This document shows positions 49,802 to 58,922 of a stretch of 64,000 bases of DNA, piece by piece. Both the position numbers and the translations under genes were made by a program. The stretch's first letter is position 1. Each line of letters begins with the position of its first letter. The notes under the pieces are model-generated. The model was not told the DNA's origin. It saw only the letters and a program-made list of their open reading frames with translations, and searched no databases. Source of the DNA: Streptomyces varsoviensis (GTDB taxonomy: Bacteria; Actinomycetota; Actinomycetes; Streptomycetales; Streptomycetaceae); the NCBI RefSeq assembly GCF_000718635.1, contig NZ_JOBF01000029.1, positions 1-64,000 of the forward strand. Reading direction: 5' to 3'.

Positions 49802-50132
49802 TCCCGCGCGCCGAAACGTGGCGCTGAAACGTAACGCCGCAGCGTGACGCCATGGCGCGACCGCCGGACGCCGCGACGCCCGCCGCCCACGTCCCGTACG
49901 GACGGGCGTCGGCCGTCGCGGCCCCGGAGGCCCCCGAGCCGTCGCGGTCCCGCACGGTCCCTGGCACACCCGACGCCCCGACGCCCCTGATGGCTCTGAT
50001 GGCTCTGATGGCCCCGCACGGTCCCCGACGGCCCCTGAGCACCGCTCGCCCGGCCGATTGTCAGTGGCAGCCCCTAGCGTTCCCCGCAGTAGAGATCGGC
50101 CGCCCGTGGCCGACCTGGGAGAGGGGTATGCC
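49802..50132. other. Intergenic region before the WGR gene
   Basis: No gene is convincing in these 331 bases. GATGGCTCT is repeated at 49989-50010. The right end holds the WGR-gene promoter. A 94-codon frame is rich in Pro/Ala/Arg and shows no domain. Confidence 0.5.
50058..50080 (+). promoter_or_regulatory. RecA-NDp/PafBC-type damage promoter of the WGR gene
   Basis: TTGTCAGTG (50058-50066), eight bases and TAGCGT (50075-50080) exactly match the damage-promoter motif. Transcription would start near 50087, 46 bases before the GTG at 50133. Confidence 0.7.
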
Positions 50133-51572
50133 GTGACGCAGGCGTCGGGCGACAGGACGTATCTGGAGCTGTCACAGGAGGGCGGCGGGGCGCACAAGTT
50201 CTATGAGGTGACCGTGGACGGTCTCACCGTCTCCGTGCGGTACGGACGGATCGGCGCCGCCGGCCAGTCGCAGACGTCCTCCTTCCCGACCGCCGAGAAG
50301 GCGCGGGCCGCCGCGGCGAAGAAGATCGGCGAGAAGGTCCGCAAGGGGTACGCGCCGGCCGTGCAAGGCGGGCGCGCCGCCCGCGCCGTGACACGCCGTC
50401 AGGTCGCCTCCGCCCCGTCGACGGCGCGCGCAGTGGCCCCCGTGCTGTGGCGGTTCCGTACGGGCTCCGCCGCGTTCGGCATCCACATCGGCGAGGACCG
50501 CTGCTGGGTGGGCAACCAGGCCGGCGACGTCTACACGCTCGCCCACGACGGTGAGGTGCTGTCCCGCTACCGGCTGCCGGACGGCGTCAAGTGCCTGGTG
50601 GCGGACGACTTCTGGATCTACGCGGGCTGCGACGACGGCACGGTCTACGACCTGTCCTCCAAGCTGCCCTTCGCCGCCTACCAGATCGCGGCGGACGTCG
50701 ACATCTTCTGGCTCGACGTCCACGAGGGCGTGCTCAACGTGGCGGACCGGAACGGCGGTCTGACGGTCATCGACCACGAGGACGAGTACCAGTGGTCGCG
50801 CAAGAGCACCGGCGTGCACGCCTGGATGGTGCGCCGTGACGAACGCGCCGTCTACCACGGCCACGATCACGGCGTGACGGCCTACGCCCCCGACGGCGGC
50901 GGCGAGTTGTGGCACACGAACACCAACGGCGCGGTGCTGTTCGGCTGGCAGGAGGACGACGCCGTCTACGCGGGCACCGGGCGCCACGTCGTGCAGCGCC
51001 TGTCGAAGGCGACGGGCCGGACGGAGGCGGCCTACCAGTGCGACACCGCGGTCTACTCCTGCGCCACCGCCCCCGGCGGGCGCTACGTCTTCGCGGGCGA
51101 CTCCGCGTCCTCCGTGTACTGCTTCGCGGCGGACGGCACCCGGCTGTGGAAGCTGGGCACCGGCGGCGGTTCGGCGCTGTCGATGCAGTACCTCGACGAG
51201 AAGCTCTACATGGTCACCACGGACGGCTCGCTGGTGTGCGTCGACGCGACGGAGGCCGCGATCGCCGCCGCGCGGACCGGCACCGTCCCGGTCCCCGTGG
51301 ACGTCAAGTCGGCCGAGGCGCTGCCCACGTACGCGCCGACGACCACGCTCGCGACCGTGACGGCCGCCCGGGCGTCGGGCGTCGTCGTCGAGTGCGTCGA
51401 GGAGGGCGGCCGGCTCCGGGTGCATGTCGTCTCGGAAGGCTACGAGCCCTTGTGGAACGTGCAGTTCCCGCGCCGGATACGCGAGCCCGGCGTCCGCTAT
51501 GTGGTCGACGCGCTCTCGCCCGCCCCGGCCGGCTTCTACCGCGTCCGCGGCGAGATCAAGCGCCTGCTGTGA
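50133..51572 (+). CDS. WGR-domain and beta-propeller protein, predicted damage-inducible
   Basis: This 479-residue cytosolic protein has an N-terminal WGR domain (about 5-85) with FYEVTVDGLTVSVRYGRIG and a conserved FPTAEKARAAAAKKIGEKV. Such domains sense nicked DNA in eukaryotic PARPs; bacterial roles are little known. The rest forms a beta-propeller with repeats such as CWVGNQAGDVYTLAHDGEVL, WIYAGCDDGTVYDLSSK and YVFAGDSASSVYCFAADGTR. There is no catalytic PARP domain. The GTG follows GAGGGG. The 3' end overlaps the converging kinase-like gene by 17 bases. Confidence 0.85.
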   Translation: MTQASGDRTYLELSQEGGGAHKFYEVTVDGLTVSVRYGRIGAAGQSQTSSFPTAEKARAAAAKKIGEKVRKGYAPAVQGGRAARAVTRRQVASAPSTARAVAPVLWRFRTGSAAFGIHIGEDRCWVGNQAGDVYTLAHDGEVLSRYRLPDGVKCLVADDFWIYAGCDDGTVYDLSSKLPFAAYQIAADVDIFWLDVHEGVLNVADRNGGLTVIDHEDEYQWSRKSTGVHAWMVRRDERAVYHGHDHGVTAYAPDGGGELWHTNTNGAVLFGWQEDDAVYAGTGRHVVQRLSKATGRTEAAYQCDTAVYSCATAPGGRYVFAGDSASSVYCFAADGTRLWKLGTGGGSALSMQYLDEKLYMVTTDGSLVCVDATEAAIAAARTGTVPVPVDVKSAEALPTYAPTTTLATVTAARASGVVVECVEEGGRLRVHVVSEGYEPLWNVQFPRRIREPGVRYVVDALSPAPAGFYRVRGEIKRLL

Positions 51573-52218
51573 ACCCGCTCCACGCGGGACGGCGCGGGTC
51601 GTCGGCCCGTACGACCACATGGGCGGCGTCCTCGGGCCGCACCTCGTCCGCGTAGCGCGCGAACGCGGGTACGGTCCAGGCCGCCGCGGCCTCCGTGTGG
51701 CGCGCCAGCGCGGCGGGCGACATCCGCAGGTGCACGGCGAGGTCGAAGGGGAACCAGTGCCCGAGGAGGAACGGGCCGTGCACGATCACGACGCCTCCGG
51801 GCGGCACCGTCAGATACGGGCTCCGGGTCGCCCGGTCCGCCACGGGGTCCCACAGATCGGGCAGCACCCGTCCGCTGCCGCCGGGCTCCAGCGGGGCGAA
51901 CACCTCGCGGTGCAGGGCTCCGGAGTCGAGCCACAGGTCGTAGTACGCGTCGGCGTCCTGATGCCCGTATTCGAAGCGCAGCGACGCGGCCCGCAGGAAT
52001 CCGCCGGTCCCGATGACGGCCACCGGCCGTCCCCGCGCCCGCAGTTCCTCGGCCAGGTCCTGGGCCAGTTCGGCGGGCCGGGCGGCGGGGGCCCCGTCGA
52101 CGGCGACCCGCAGCCAGGGGCTGCCGTCCTCGGCCTTCGCCTCCGCGATCCGCTCCCCGAGCGCCTGTGTCAATCGCGTCCACGAGATCGCTTCCCACTG
52201 CACGCACCCATGATGCAC
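51556..52218 (-). CDS. Uridine kinase-like protein without a P-loop
   Basis: This 220-residue protein resembles uridine-kinase-family NTPases: LRVAVDGAPAARPAELAQDL at the N-terminus, RGRPVAVIGTGGFLRAASLR, DAYYDLWLDSGALHREVFAP and GGVVIVHGPFLLGHWFPFD. The expected GPxGAGKT is replaced by GAPAARPA, with no Lys-Ser/Thr. It is probably not an active kinase. The start is uncertain (ATG 52218 or GTG 52203). It overlaps the WGR gene end to end. Confidence 0.7.
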   Translation of the reverse strand: MHHGCVQWEAISWTRLTQALGERIAEAKAEDGSPWLRVAVDGAPAARPAELAQDLAEELRARGRPVAVIGTGGFLRAASLRFEYGHQDADAYYDLWLDSGALHREVFAPLEPGGSGRVLPDLWDPVADRATRSPYLTVPPGGVVIVHGPFLLGHWFPFDLAVHLRMSPAALARHTEAAAAWTVPAFARYADEVRPEDAAHVVVRADDPRRPAWSGFTAGA

Positions 52219-52230
52219 GCTCGGCCCCGG

Positions 52231-53514
52231 TCAGCGCGGCGAGGCAGCCGGAGGCGGGGAGGGAGCCGGAGGCGGGGAGGGAGCCGGAGGTATCGAGGGA
52301 GCCGGGGGGATCGAGTCGTCGCGCTGCCGCAGCGCCGTCAGCGCGTCCACCGGGTCCTCGGCGGCGGGGCCGGCCGGCCACCAGTCCGGTTCGGGGCCGG
52401 GGTCCGCCTCGTAGGGGTACCAGCGGCCGTCGTGACCGTAGCGGAGCTGGAGGCCGCGGGCGTCGTCGGTGAGGTGGTTGTGGCGGGGGCGCAGCGGTGG
52501 CAGTCCGGCGGCGGCCAGGGCGGGGCGGGCCCGGTCGAAGGGGCCGGCCGGCGGGTTCCAGGCGGTTTCGAGGAGCGTCAGGCCCTCCAGTCCGCCCTGC
52601 CGCCAGGCGGCCACCGCGCGGGCCATGTCCGTCGGGGTGCGGCCGGTCCCGGCGGCCAGGCGCCGGTAGAGGGTGCGGGTGGTGGCGGTCAGCCCGGAGG
52701 TGGGCCGGGTGGCGGCGAGCCGCACGGCGTCCTGCCAGGGGGTGAGGCCGGGCCGCGGGTCGCCGCCCGTGGTGAGGAACGCGTGGGCTCGGGCGGCGGC
52801 GTCGGTCGCCAGCAGGTCGAGCGCCGCCGCGTCCACGGGCAGCGGGCCGGCGGACGGGAGCGCCGGGGGTATGCCGGGGCGCGGAGGGACGGGAAGCGGC
52901 TCCGGCAGGGCCGCCGGGGCGGGCCGGGGCGGGGCGCAGAGCGCGGCTTTGGCGTCGACGCCCGACCGTACGGCCGGTGACTCACGGGAGGCGTGGGCCG
53001 CGTTGCGGCGGGCGAGGTCGTCGAGGAGCGCGCGTTCGTCGCGGCCCCGCATCAGGAGGAGGACGAGCGGGTCCGCGTCCAGCAGTCGGGCGGCCTCGTA
53101 GCAGAGGGCGGCCGCGTGTTTGCACGGGTGCCCCCGGTCGGGGCAGGAGCACCGGGGCGACAGTTCCCCGGGGCCCGGCAGCAGCGGCACCCCGGCCTCG
53201 GCGGCGGCGTCGGCGAGCGCGTGCGGCATGTCCTTGTCGAGGAGGGCCGCGATGTGCGACGGCTGGGCGGCCACCGCGCTCAGGAAGCGGTCCCAGTCGT
53301 CGTCGGAGAAGACGTCCAGCTCGATGCCGGTGCGGTACGGGCGCGAGCGGCTGCCGTCGACGCGGGCCCCGATGCGGCCGGGTGTGACGGTGATGTCGTG
53401 GACGTGGCCGCCGCGCGCGTAGGTGCGGCCCCGGGAGAGCCGGCCGGCGTCGAGCGACGCGCTCTCCAGGGCCTCGATCCAGGCGTTGCCCCACCGGGAC
53501 TCGGCGAAGGTCAT
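52231..53514 (-). CDS. SWIM zinc-finger protein, partner of the SNF2 helicase
   Basis: This 427-residue protein has the SWIM motif in RCSCPDRGHPCKHAAALCYE (CxCx6CxH), with an N-terminal part typical of SWIM proteins paired with SNF2 helicases (RWGNAWIEALESASLDAGRL). Its C-terminal part is Pro/Ala-rich and ends in IPPAPS repeats from 18-base tandem units. Its ATG overlaps the helicase stop in ATGA, so the two are coupled and likely form a complex on DNA or RNA. The function is not established. Confidence 0.88.
   Translation of the reverse strand: MTFAESRWGNAWIEALESASLDAGRLSRGRTYARGGHVHDITVTPGRIGARVDGSRSRPYRTGIELDVFSDDDWDRFLSAVAAQPSHIAALLDKDMPHALADAAAEAGVPLLPGPGELSPRCSCPDRGHPCKHAAALCYEAARLLDADPLVLLLMRGRDERALLDDLARRNAAHASRESPAVRSGVDAKAALCAPPRPAPAALPEPLPVPPRPGIPPALPSAGPLPVDAAALDLLATDAAARAHAFLTTGGDPRPGLTPWQDAVRLAATRPTSGLTATTRTLYRRLAAGTGRTPTDMARAVAAWRQGGLEGLTLLETAWNPPAGPFDRARPALAAAGLPPLRPRHNHLTDDARGLQLRYGHDGRWYPYEADPGPEPDWWPAGPAAEDPVDALTALRQRDDSIPPAPSIPPAPSPPPAPSPPPAASPR
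52247..52315. repeat. 18-bp tandem repeats in the SWIM gene
   Basis: GCCGGAGGCGGGGAGGGA occurs exactly twice (52247, 52265), with two diverged copies at 52283 and 52301. They encode the Pro-rich tail. Confidence 0.85.
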
Positions 53515-56465
53515 CGCGGCCTCCTCAGGGTCACCAGCTCGGCGAGTTCGGCGTCGCTCAGCTCGGTGAGCGCCGCCTCGCCGCCGCTGAGCACCGCGTC
53601 GGCCAGGGCGCGCTTCGCCTCCAGCAGCTCGGCGACGCGGTCCTCGACCGTGCCCTCGGTGACGAGGCGGTGGACCTGCACGGGCTGGGTCTGGCCGATG
53701 CGGTACGCGCGATCGGTCGCCTGGTCCTCGACGGCCGGGTTCCACCAGCGGTCGTAGTGCACGACGTGGCTCGCGCGGGTGAGGTTGAGGCCCGTGCCGG
53801 CCGCCTTCAGCGACAGCAGGAAGACGGGGACCTCGCCGGACTGGAAGCGGTCGACGAGCTGCTCGCGCCGGCCGACGGGGGTGCCGCCGTGCAGCAGTTG
53901 GGAGGGCACGCCGCGCGCCGTCAGGTGGGCGGAGAGCAGCCGGGCCATCTCCACGTACTGCGTGAAGACCAGGACCGACCCGCCCTCGGCGAGGATGGTG
54001 TCCAGCAGTTCGTCGAGCAGTTCCAGCTTTCCCGAACGGCCGGCCAGCCGCGCGCCGCCCTCCTTCAGGTACTGGGCGGGGTGGTTGCAGACCTGCTTCA
54101 GGGCGGTGAGCAGCTTCATCACCAGGCCGCGCCGCGCCATGCCCTGGGCCCCCTCGATGTTCACGAGGGTCTCCCGGACCACGGCCTCGTAGAGGGCGGC
54201 CTGTTCGGGCAGCAGCGCCACCGGCTGGTCGGTCTCCGTCTTGGGCGGCAGTTCGGGGGCGATGCCCGGGTCGGACTTCTTCCGGCGCAGCAGGAAGGGC
54301 GCGACGATGCGGGACAGGCGCTCGACGGCCTCCTGGGACTGCTCGTCGTCCTCGCCGCCCTCGATGGCTCGCGCGTGGCGGGCCCGGAAGTTCTTGAGTG
54401 AGCCCAGCAGCCCGGGGGTGGTCCAGTCCAGGAGCGCCCACAGTTCGGAGAGGTTGTTCTCCACGGGGGTGCCGGTGAGGGCGATCCGGGCGGCGGAGGG
54501 GATCGTGCGCAGCGCCACGGCGGTGGAGGCGTACGGGTTCTTCACGTGCTGCGCCTCATCCGCCACCACCAGGCCCCAGGGGTGCGCGGCCAGCTCCTCG
54601 GCGCTGGAGCGCATCGTGCCGTACGTGGTGAGCACGAAGCCGTCTCCCGCGCCGTCCAGGGAACGTCCGGCGCCGTGGAAGCGGCGTACGGGGACGCCGG
54701 GGGCGAAGCGCTCGATCTCGCGCTGCCAGTTGCCCAGCAGGGACGCCGGGCAGACCACCAGGGTGGGGCGGGCGGACGCGCGGTGCAGGTGGAGGGCGAT
54801 GACGGTGACCGTTTTGCCGAGCCCCATGTCGTCGGCGAGGCAGCCGCCGAGGCCGAGGGAGGTCAGCCGGTCGAGCCACCCGAGGCCGCGTAGCTGGTAC
54901 TCGCGGAGGGTGGCGTGCAGTCTGGGCGGCTGGACGGCGGGTTTGGCCTCGGCGGTGAGCCGGTCGCGCAGTACGGCGAGGGCCCCGGTGGGCACGGCCG
55001 CGATCTGTTCGCCGTCGACCTCGGCGGTGCCCGTGAGGGTCATGGCCAGCGCTTCGGCGGGGTCAAGCCGCCCCAGGTCGCGTCGGCGGGCCTTGCGTAC
55101 GAGGGCGGGGTCGACGAGCACCCACTGGTCGCGCAGGCGCACGACGGGCCGGTGCGCCTCGGCGAGCGCGTCCATTTCCCGCTCGGTGAGCGGGGAGCCG
55201 CCGATCGCGAGCTGCCAGCGGAATTCGAGGATCTGCTCCGCGTCGAAGAAGCTCGGCTCGTCGGAGGCGGTGCCCGGGGCGATCCGTACGACGGCGCGGG
55301 CGGTCAGGTCGCGGGCCAGCTCCCGGGGCCAGTGGACGGCGACCCCGGCCGCCGACAGCCGCGGGGCGGCCATGCCGAGCAGTTCGTTCAGCTCGTCCTC
55401 GTCGAGCGTCAGGATGTCGGGGACGGGCCGCTCCAGGAGGCGGCCGAGGGGTGGCCATACGCGGGCGGCGCGCCGGAGCGAGAGAACCGTGTCGACGCGG
55501 GCGCGCGCCCCGAAATGCGCCCCTGCGCGCCCCTCCCACAGTGCGGCCGCGTCCGCGAGCAGGGTGGGGTCGGTGAGGCTGTGGACCTGGACGACGGCGG
55601 CCGCGAACGCCCCGTCCTCCTCGTAGAGGTCGTCCGCGCGCAGGTCCAGGCGGAGCGAGAGCCGCACCCCGCCGTCCGTCCCGGCGGCGGCTTCCGCAGC
55701 CCACTCGCGCAGCGCGGGCAGCCGGTGCACGGCGCGAGCGGCGTACGGCGCGCCGGCCGCGTACGGCGCGGCGGGCGTCCTCGGCAGCGTGTCCGCGACC
55801 GCGTCCAGCAGCGCCCGTACGAGGCCGTCGGGGTCCGGGAGCCGGGGTGGGCCGGAGCCGGGCAGCGGCACGGCGTACGCCTCGGCGGGCATGGCCGCGG
55901 CGATCGCCCCCAGGTGTGCGACGTCCTCGGCGTCCAGCGGCCCCGCGCGCCAGGTGTCCGCGCCGGCGTCGGTCAGGCCGGGCAGCAGTCTGCCGCGCGC
56001 CACCAGGTGCAGTCCGTGGAGGACCGCGGCCCCCCAGGCGGCGGTCGCGGGGTGGGCCGCGGGATCGTGGCGGGCGCGGGCCAGCAGGGGGACGGCCTGG
56101 GCCAGGGGGAGCACGAGCGCGGGCACCGTGCGCCGCTGTACGCCGTCTCCGCTCCGGCGCACGACGGTCAGCTCAGTGCGCTCCCCCTCCGCCTCGGGGC
56201 GCTCGCCCTCGGGCAGAGGGTCGTCGCCGTCCGGATGCCAGAAGGCGAAGCCGCCCTCGCGCGGCGGTTCGCCCGGCAGGAAGATCGCGGCGCGGCGGGC
56301 CAGCGGGCCCGCGGCACCAGCCCGGCGCTCCGCCGGCTCGGGCCTCTCTCCGAGAGCGCTCCCCGAACCGGCCGCGCCGGCCTGATCGGGCGGCGAATCC
56401 GCCGATGGGCCACGAGGGTCGGCGGCGGCCGCAAGCCGCCCCGTCACCAGCCTCAACCGCCTCAC
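53511..56465 (-). CDS. SNF2-family DEAD/DEAH helicase, predicted damage-inducible
   Basis: This protein of about 984 residues has an N-terminal SNF2-associated region, then the ATPase core: GGCLADDMGLGKTVTVIALH (Walker A), LVVCPASLLGNWQREIERF, LVVADEAQHVKNP (DEAQ box), LTGTPVENNLSELWALLD, VLVFTQYVEMARLLSAHL, LSLKAAGTGLNLTRASHVVH and DRAYRIGQTQPVQVHRLV. It is an ATP-driven double-stranded-DNA translocase. The start is unclear: GTG 56465 or 56447, both with weak ribosome binding sites. The exact damage-type promoter at 56525-56547 excludes farther-upstream starts. It is coupled to the SWIM gene. Confidence 0.92.
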   Translation of the reverse strand: MRRLRLVTGRLAAAADPRGPSADSPPDQAGAAGSGSALGERPEPAERRAGAAGPLARRAAIFLPGEPPREGGFAFWHPDGDDPLPEGERPEAEGERTELTVVRRSGDGVQRRTVPALVLPLAQAVPLLARARHDPAAHPATAAWGAAVLHGLHLVARGRLLPGLTDAGADTWRAGPLDAEDVAHLGAIAAAMPAEAYAVPLPGSGPPRLPDPDGLVRALLDAVADTLPRTPAAPYAAGAPYAARAVHRLPALREWAAEAAAGTDGGVRLSLRLDLRADDLYEEDGAFAAAVVQVHSLTDPTLLADAAALWEGRAGAHFGARARVDTVLSLRRAARVWPPLGRLLERPVPDILTLDEDELNELLGMAAPRLSAAGVAVHWPRELARDLTARAVVRIAPGTASDEPSFFDAEQILEFRWQLAIGGSPLTEREMDALAEAHRPVVRLRDQWVLVDPALVRKARRRDLGRLDPAEALAMTLTGTAEVDGEQIAAVPTGALAVLRDRLTAEAKPAVQPPRLHATLREYQLRGLGWLDRLTSLGLGGCLADDMGLGKTVTVIALHLHRASARPTLVVCPASLLGNWQREIERFAPGVPVRRFHGAGRSLDGAGDGFVLTTYGTMRSSAEELAAHPWGLVVADEAQHVKNPYASTAVALRTIPSAARIALTGTPVENNLSELWALLDWTTPGLLGSLKNFRARHARAIEGGEDDEQSQEAVERLSRIVAPFLLRRKKSDPGIAPELPPKTETDQPVALLPEQAALYEAVVRETLVNIEGAQGMARRGLVMKLLTALKQVCNHPAQYLKEGGARLAGRSGKLELLDELLDTILAEGGSVLVFTQYVEMARLLSAHLTARGVPSQLLHGGTPVGRREQLVDRFQSGEVPVFLLSLKAAGTGLNLTRASHVVHYDRWWNPAVEDQATDRAYRIGQTQPVQVHRLVTEGTVEDRVAELLEAKRALADAVLSGGEAALTELSDAELAELVTLRRPR

Positions 56466-56524
56466 CGCCTCGCCGTCCGCCGTGCTCTCCGAGCCCGTTT
56501 CCCGTGTTGTCCGAGCGGTTCCCG

Positions 56525-56547
56525 AGTCTACGGAGGGGCACTGACAA
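56525..56547 (-). promoter_or_regulatory. RecA-NDp/PafBC-type damage promoter of the SNF2 helicase
   Basis: On the minus strand TTGTCAGTG (56539-56547), eight bases and TAGACT (56525-56530) exactly match the motif. It sits just past the upstream gene's stop (56558-56560). Confidence 0.68.
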
Positions 56548-56557
56548 TTCGGCCGGC

Positions 56558-58426
56558 TCAGCCCCGCAGCAGCCGCTCCGCGAGGGCCAGCGGCTCGGCG
56601 GCCCTGCGGGCGGCGGGCAGCGGCGCGGGGGCCTTCGAGCGGTGCGCGGCGGCCCGCTCGACGACCGTCGTACCCGTCTCCGCCTCCAGTACGGGCGCGT
56701 ATCCGGCCGCCCGCAGCGTCCGCAGGACGGTCTCCGGGGGTTCGGCGGCGACCAGGACCGTCGCGGCGATGGCCCGCAGGCCCAGAGCGCGCAGCTCGCG
56801 ATGGGCGGCGAGCTCCCGCACCAGCGCCTCGTCGTCGGAGCGGAGGCAGCACGCGGTGCGCACGACCCGTACCAGGCCGTGCGTACGGGCGGTGTCGCCG
56901 ATCAGGTAGGTCAGGGGCTGCGGCAGCGATCCCGAGGCGGACGCGGCGGTCAGGTCGACGAGCAGCGCGTCCGGCGTGTGCCCGGCGTCCAGGGCGCGCC
57001 GCACGGACGCGGCACTGAACCTCCAGGTCACGGCGTGCCCCTCGGATTCACGGTCGGCACAGGCGCCGAGGAGGTCCGCGAGGGCGGCCGACGGCGCGCC
57101 GGGGGCGACGGCGGTCAGGTCGGCCTGGAAGTGGGCCTTTTCGAGCGGGGGCGGCAGGAGGCGGTCCAGTTCGGCGCGGAGCGCGTCGGGGCCGGCGAGC
57201 AGCGCCCGGCCGAGCGGGGTGAGCGTCCCGTGGGCGACGACGCCGAGGAACGCCGCCTCGTCCAGGGTGTGCGCCGAGCGCTCCGCCGCCATCGGCCGGC
57301 CGGTGACGGCGAGCGGCCGGTACCAGTCCGCGACATGGAGGAGCCCGTCCAGGGCCCGCGACGGCTCCTCCGGCAGCGGGGGCGCCGGGACGGCCGCTCC
57401 GGTCCCTTCGGGGAGCGCGGCGAGGGCTTCCAGCAGCGCCCTGCGCAGGGGCGCCGCGTACCGGTCGTCGTGGCCGCGTACGAGCGTGGCCGGCGGCTCC
57501 CCCGGCGCTCCCAGGGTGGGGATCGCGCGCAGCTCCGCCCAGGCCGTCAGCACGGGCGCCAGCCGCTCCCCCGCGGGCCGGGTCAGCCAGTCGTCGTACG
57601 CGGCGGTGGGCAGCGCCGTCGTGCCGTCGCGGTTCCGGCTGAGGGCGATCAGCCCGGCGGCCTCGGCCGTGTCGAGGAGCAGCCGGGCGCGGTCCTCGCC
57701 GGTGCCGGCCGCTTTCGCCAGGCGCTTGATCTCGCGGACGGCCAGTCCGCCCGATTTCCGCAGCGCCGCGGGGCGCTCGGCGAGCGCGGCGAGGAGCCGG
57801 TCCAGGGCCGACGAGAGGGCGGTCGCGGCGGCTCGCGTCTCCATGCCGACCAGGGCGGGGTCCGTCCGCGTCAGGGCGTCGGGCGCGGGTCGCGGCGCGT
57901 CCCGGGTGAAGTCCTTCAGGTCGAGGCCGCCGAGAAGCTGCGGGACGCGGGGCGGTACGACGGTCCGGCCGTCCTCGGCGGGCGCGGCGAGCCCGTCCTC
58001 GTACAGCGCGCTCAGCGCGGCGGTGGCGGCCTCCCTGTCGGGCCCGGGGCCGCCGGCGCCGAGTTCCGCGTACGCCGCCTCGGCCGGTACGGGCTCGGCG
58101 GCGAGCTGCGGGAAGGACAGGCTGTGCGACATCAGCGCCTCGAAGCCGGCTCCCGAGGGGGGCGCGGGCGGCCGGGGCGGCGCGTTCTCCTCGGCGAGCC
58201 GCTGCCCGGCGCGGGCGATGGCGGCGAGGAGCTGGAGCCGGGGCCGGTCGAGATGGAGGACGAGGTGGTGGACAGTCTCGTACGACCAGAGGGCGGTGGC
58301 CAGCCCTCGCAGATGGGTGGGGGCGGGCCGGTGGGACAGGGGTTCGCGGTGCCGCGTCAGGAGGTCCGCGAGCTGTTCCGGGGTGCGCTGTCCGAGCGCG
58401 CGGGCGAGGGTGTCGAGGCCGTCCAT
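56558..58426 (-). CDS. Helicase-associated (XPB/Ssl2-like) domain protein
   Basis: This 622-residue helical protein starts MDGLDTLARALGQRTPEQLA and ends in an XPB/Ssl2-like region (RFSAASVRRALDAGHTPDAL, LPQPLTYLIGDTARTHGLVR, LRTLRAAGYAPVLEAETG). I know this arrangement from actinobacterial helicase-associated proteins that lack the motor domain. The ATG follows TAGGGT by seven bases. The SNF2 gene follows after about 90 bases with its own promoter, so read-through is possible but not required. Confidence 0.78.
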   Translation of the reverse strand: MDGLDTLARALGQRTPEQLADLLTRHREPLSHRPAPTHLRGLATALWSYETVHHLVLHLDRPRLQLLAAIARAGQRLAEENAPPRPPAPPSGAGFEALMSHSLSFPQLAAEPVPAEAAYAELGAGGPGPDREAATAALSALYEDGLAAPAEDGRTVVPPRVPQLLGGLDLKDFTRDAPRPAPDALTRTDPALVGMETRAAATALSSALDRLLAALAERPAALRKSGGLAVREIKRLAKAAGTGEDRARLLLDTAEAAGLIALSRNRDGTTALPTAAYDDWLTRPAGERLAPVLTAWAELRAIPTLGAPGEPPATLVRGHDDRYAAPLRRALLEALAALPEGTGAAVPAPPLPEEPSRALDGLLHVADWYRPLAVTGRPMAAERSAHTLDEAAFLGVVAHGTLTPLGRALLAGPDALRAELDRLLPPPLEKAHFQADLTAVAPGAPSAALADLLGACADRESEGHAVTWRFSAASVRRALDAGHTPDALLVDLTAASASGSLPQPLTYLIGDTARTHGLVRVVRTACCLRSDDEALVRELAAHRELRALGLRAIAATVLVAAEPPETVLRTLRAAGYAPVLEAETGTTVVERAAAHRSKAPAPLPAARRAAEPLALAERLLRG

Positions 58427-58433
58427 GGCCCCG

Positions 58434-58439
58434 ACCCTA
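58434..58439 (-). promoter_or_regulatory. Leaderless-type -10 (TAGGGT)
   Basis: On the minus strand TAGGGT is followed by seven bases and the ATG at 58426. Confidence 0.5.
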
Positions 58440-58554
58440 CTGGCCGCCGCGACGCCCGATGACGCAGGTCGCAGGCCCATGGGAGGGCGCGGGCGCGGTG
58501 GCGCTTTGCCGGGGCCGGGATCGGGTGGATGCTGGTAGCAGGAGATGCGTGGTC

Positions 58555-58842
58555 ATGCGTACGGGCAGTGAACCGATGCAGGCACGCAGCCCGCTCAGGC
58601 TCAGGTGCGGGCTGGCCGTGTTCGGACTGGCGTGCGCCGTCGCGGGGCTCGTGCTCTTCATGGAGTTCGACCGTCCGGGGTGGGCGGTCGCCTGTGGGGT
58701 GCTCGCGGCCGTGACGGCCACGGACCTGCTGGTGGTCGTGCGCCATATCCGGCAGGGCCCCCACTACCAGCCGGGGCGGGACGTCCCGCCGTACGACCCG
58801 GCCAAGGGCCCCGGGCGCGGGCGGCGAAGCAGTTCCCGGTAG
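58555..58842 (+). CDS. Small two-segment membrane protein (DUF6343-like)
   Basis: This 95-residue protein has two hydrophobic segments (CGLAVFGLACAVAGLVLFM and AVACGVLAAVTATDLLVVV) and a basic, Pro/Gly-rich tail with QGPHYQPGRDVPPYDPAKGP. It looks like a small actinobacterial membrane protein, with both ends probably cytoplasmic. AGGAG lies ten bases before the ATG; GTG 58549 is also possible. The function is unknown. Confidence 0.7.
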   Translation: MRTGSEPMQARSPLRLRCGLAVFGLACAVAGLVLFMEFDRPGWAVACGVLAAVTATDLLVVVRHIRQGPHYQPGRDVPPYDPAKGPGRGRRSSSR

Positions 58843-58922
58843 CCCTACCTCGCTGCCCCCGCGCCGTCAACCGCTTCCGAGCACCACTGCTCGCCGCCCC
58901 GGCCGCGGGGATCGCTTGAGCG

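Noticed and set aside
49852-50136. 94-codon plus-strand frame before the WGR gene
   Set aside because: It is low-complexity (ALMALMA from a 9-base repeat) and spans the WGR promoter.
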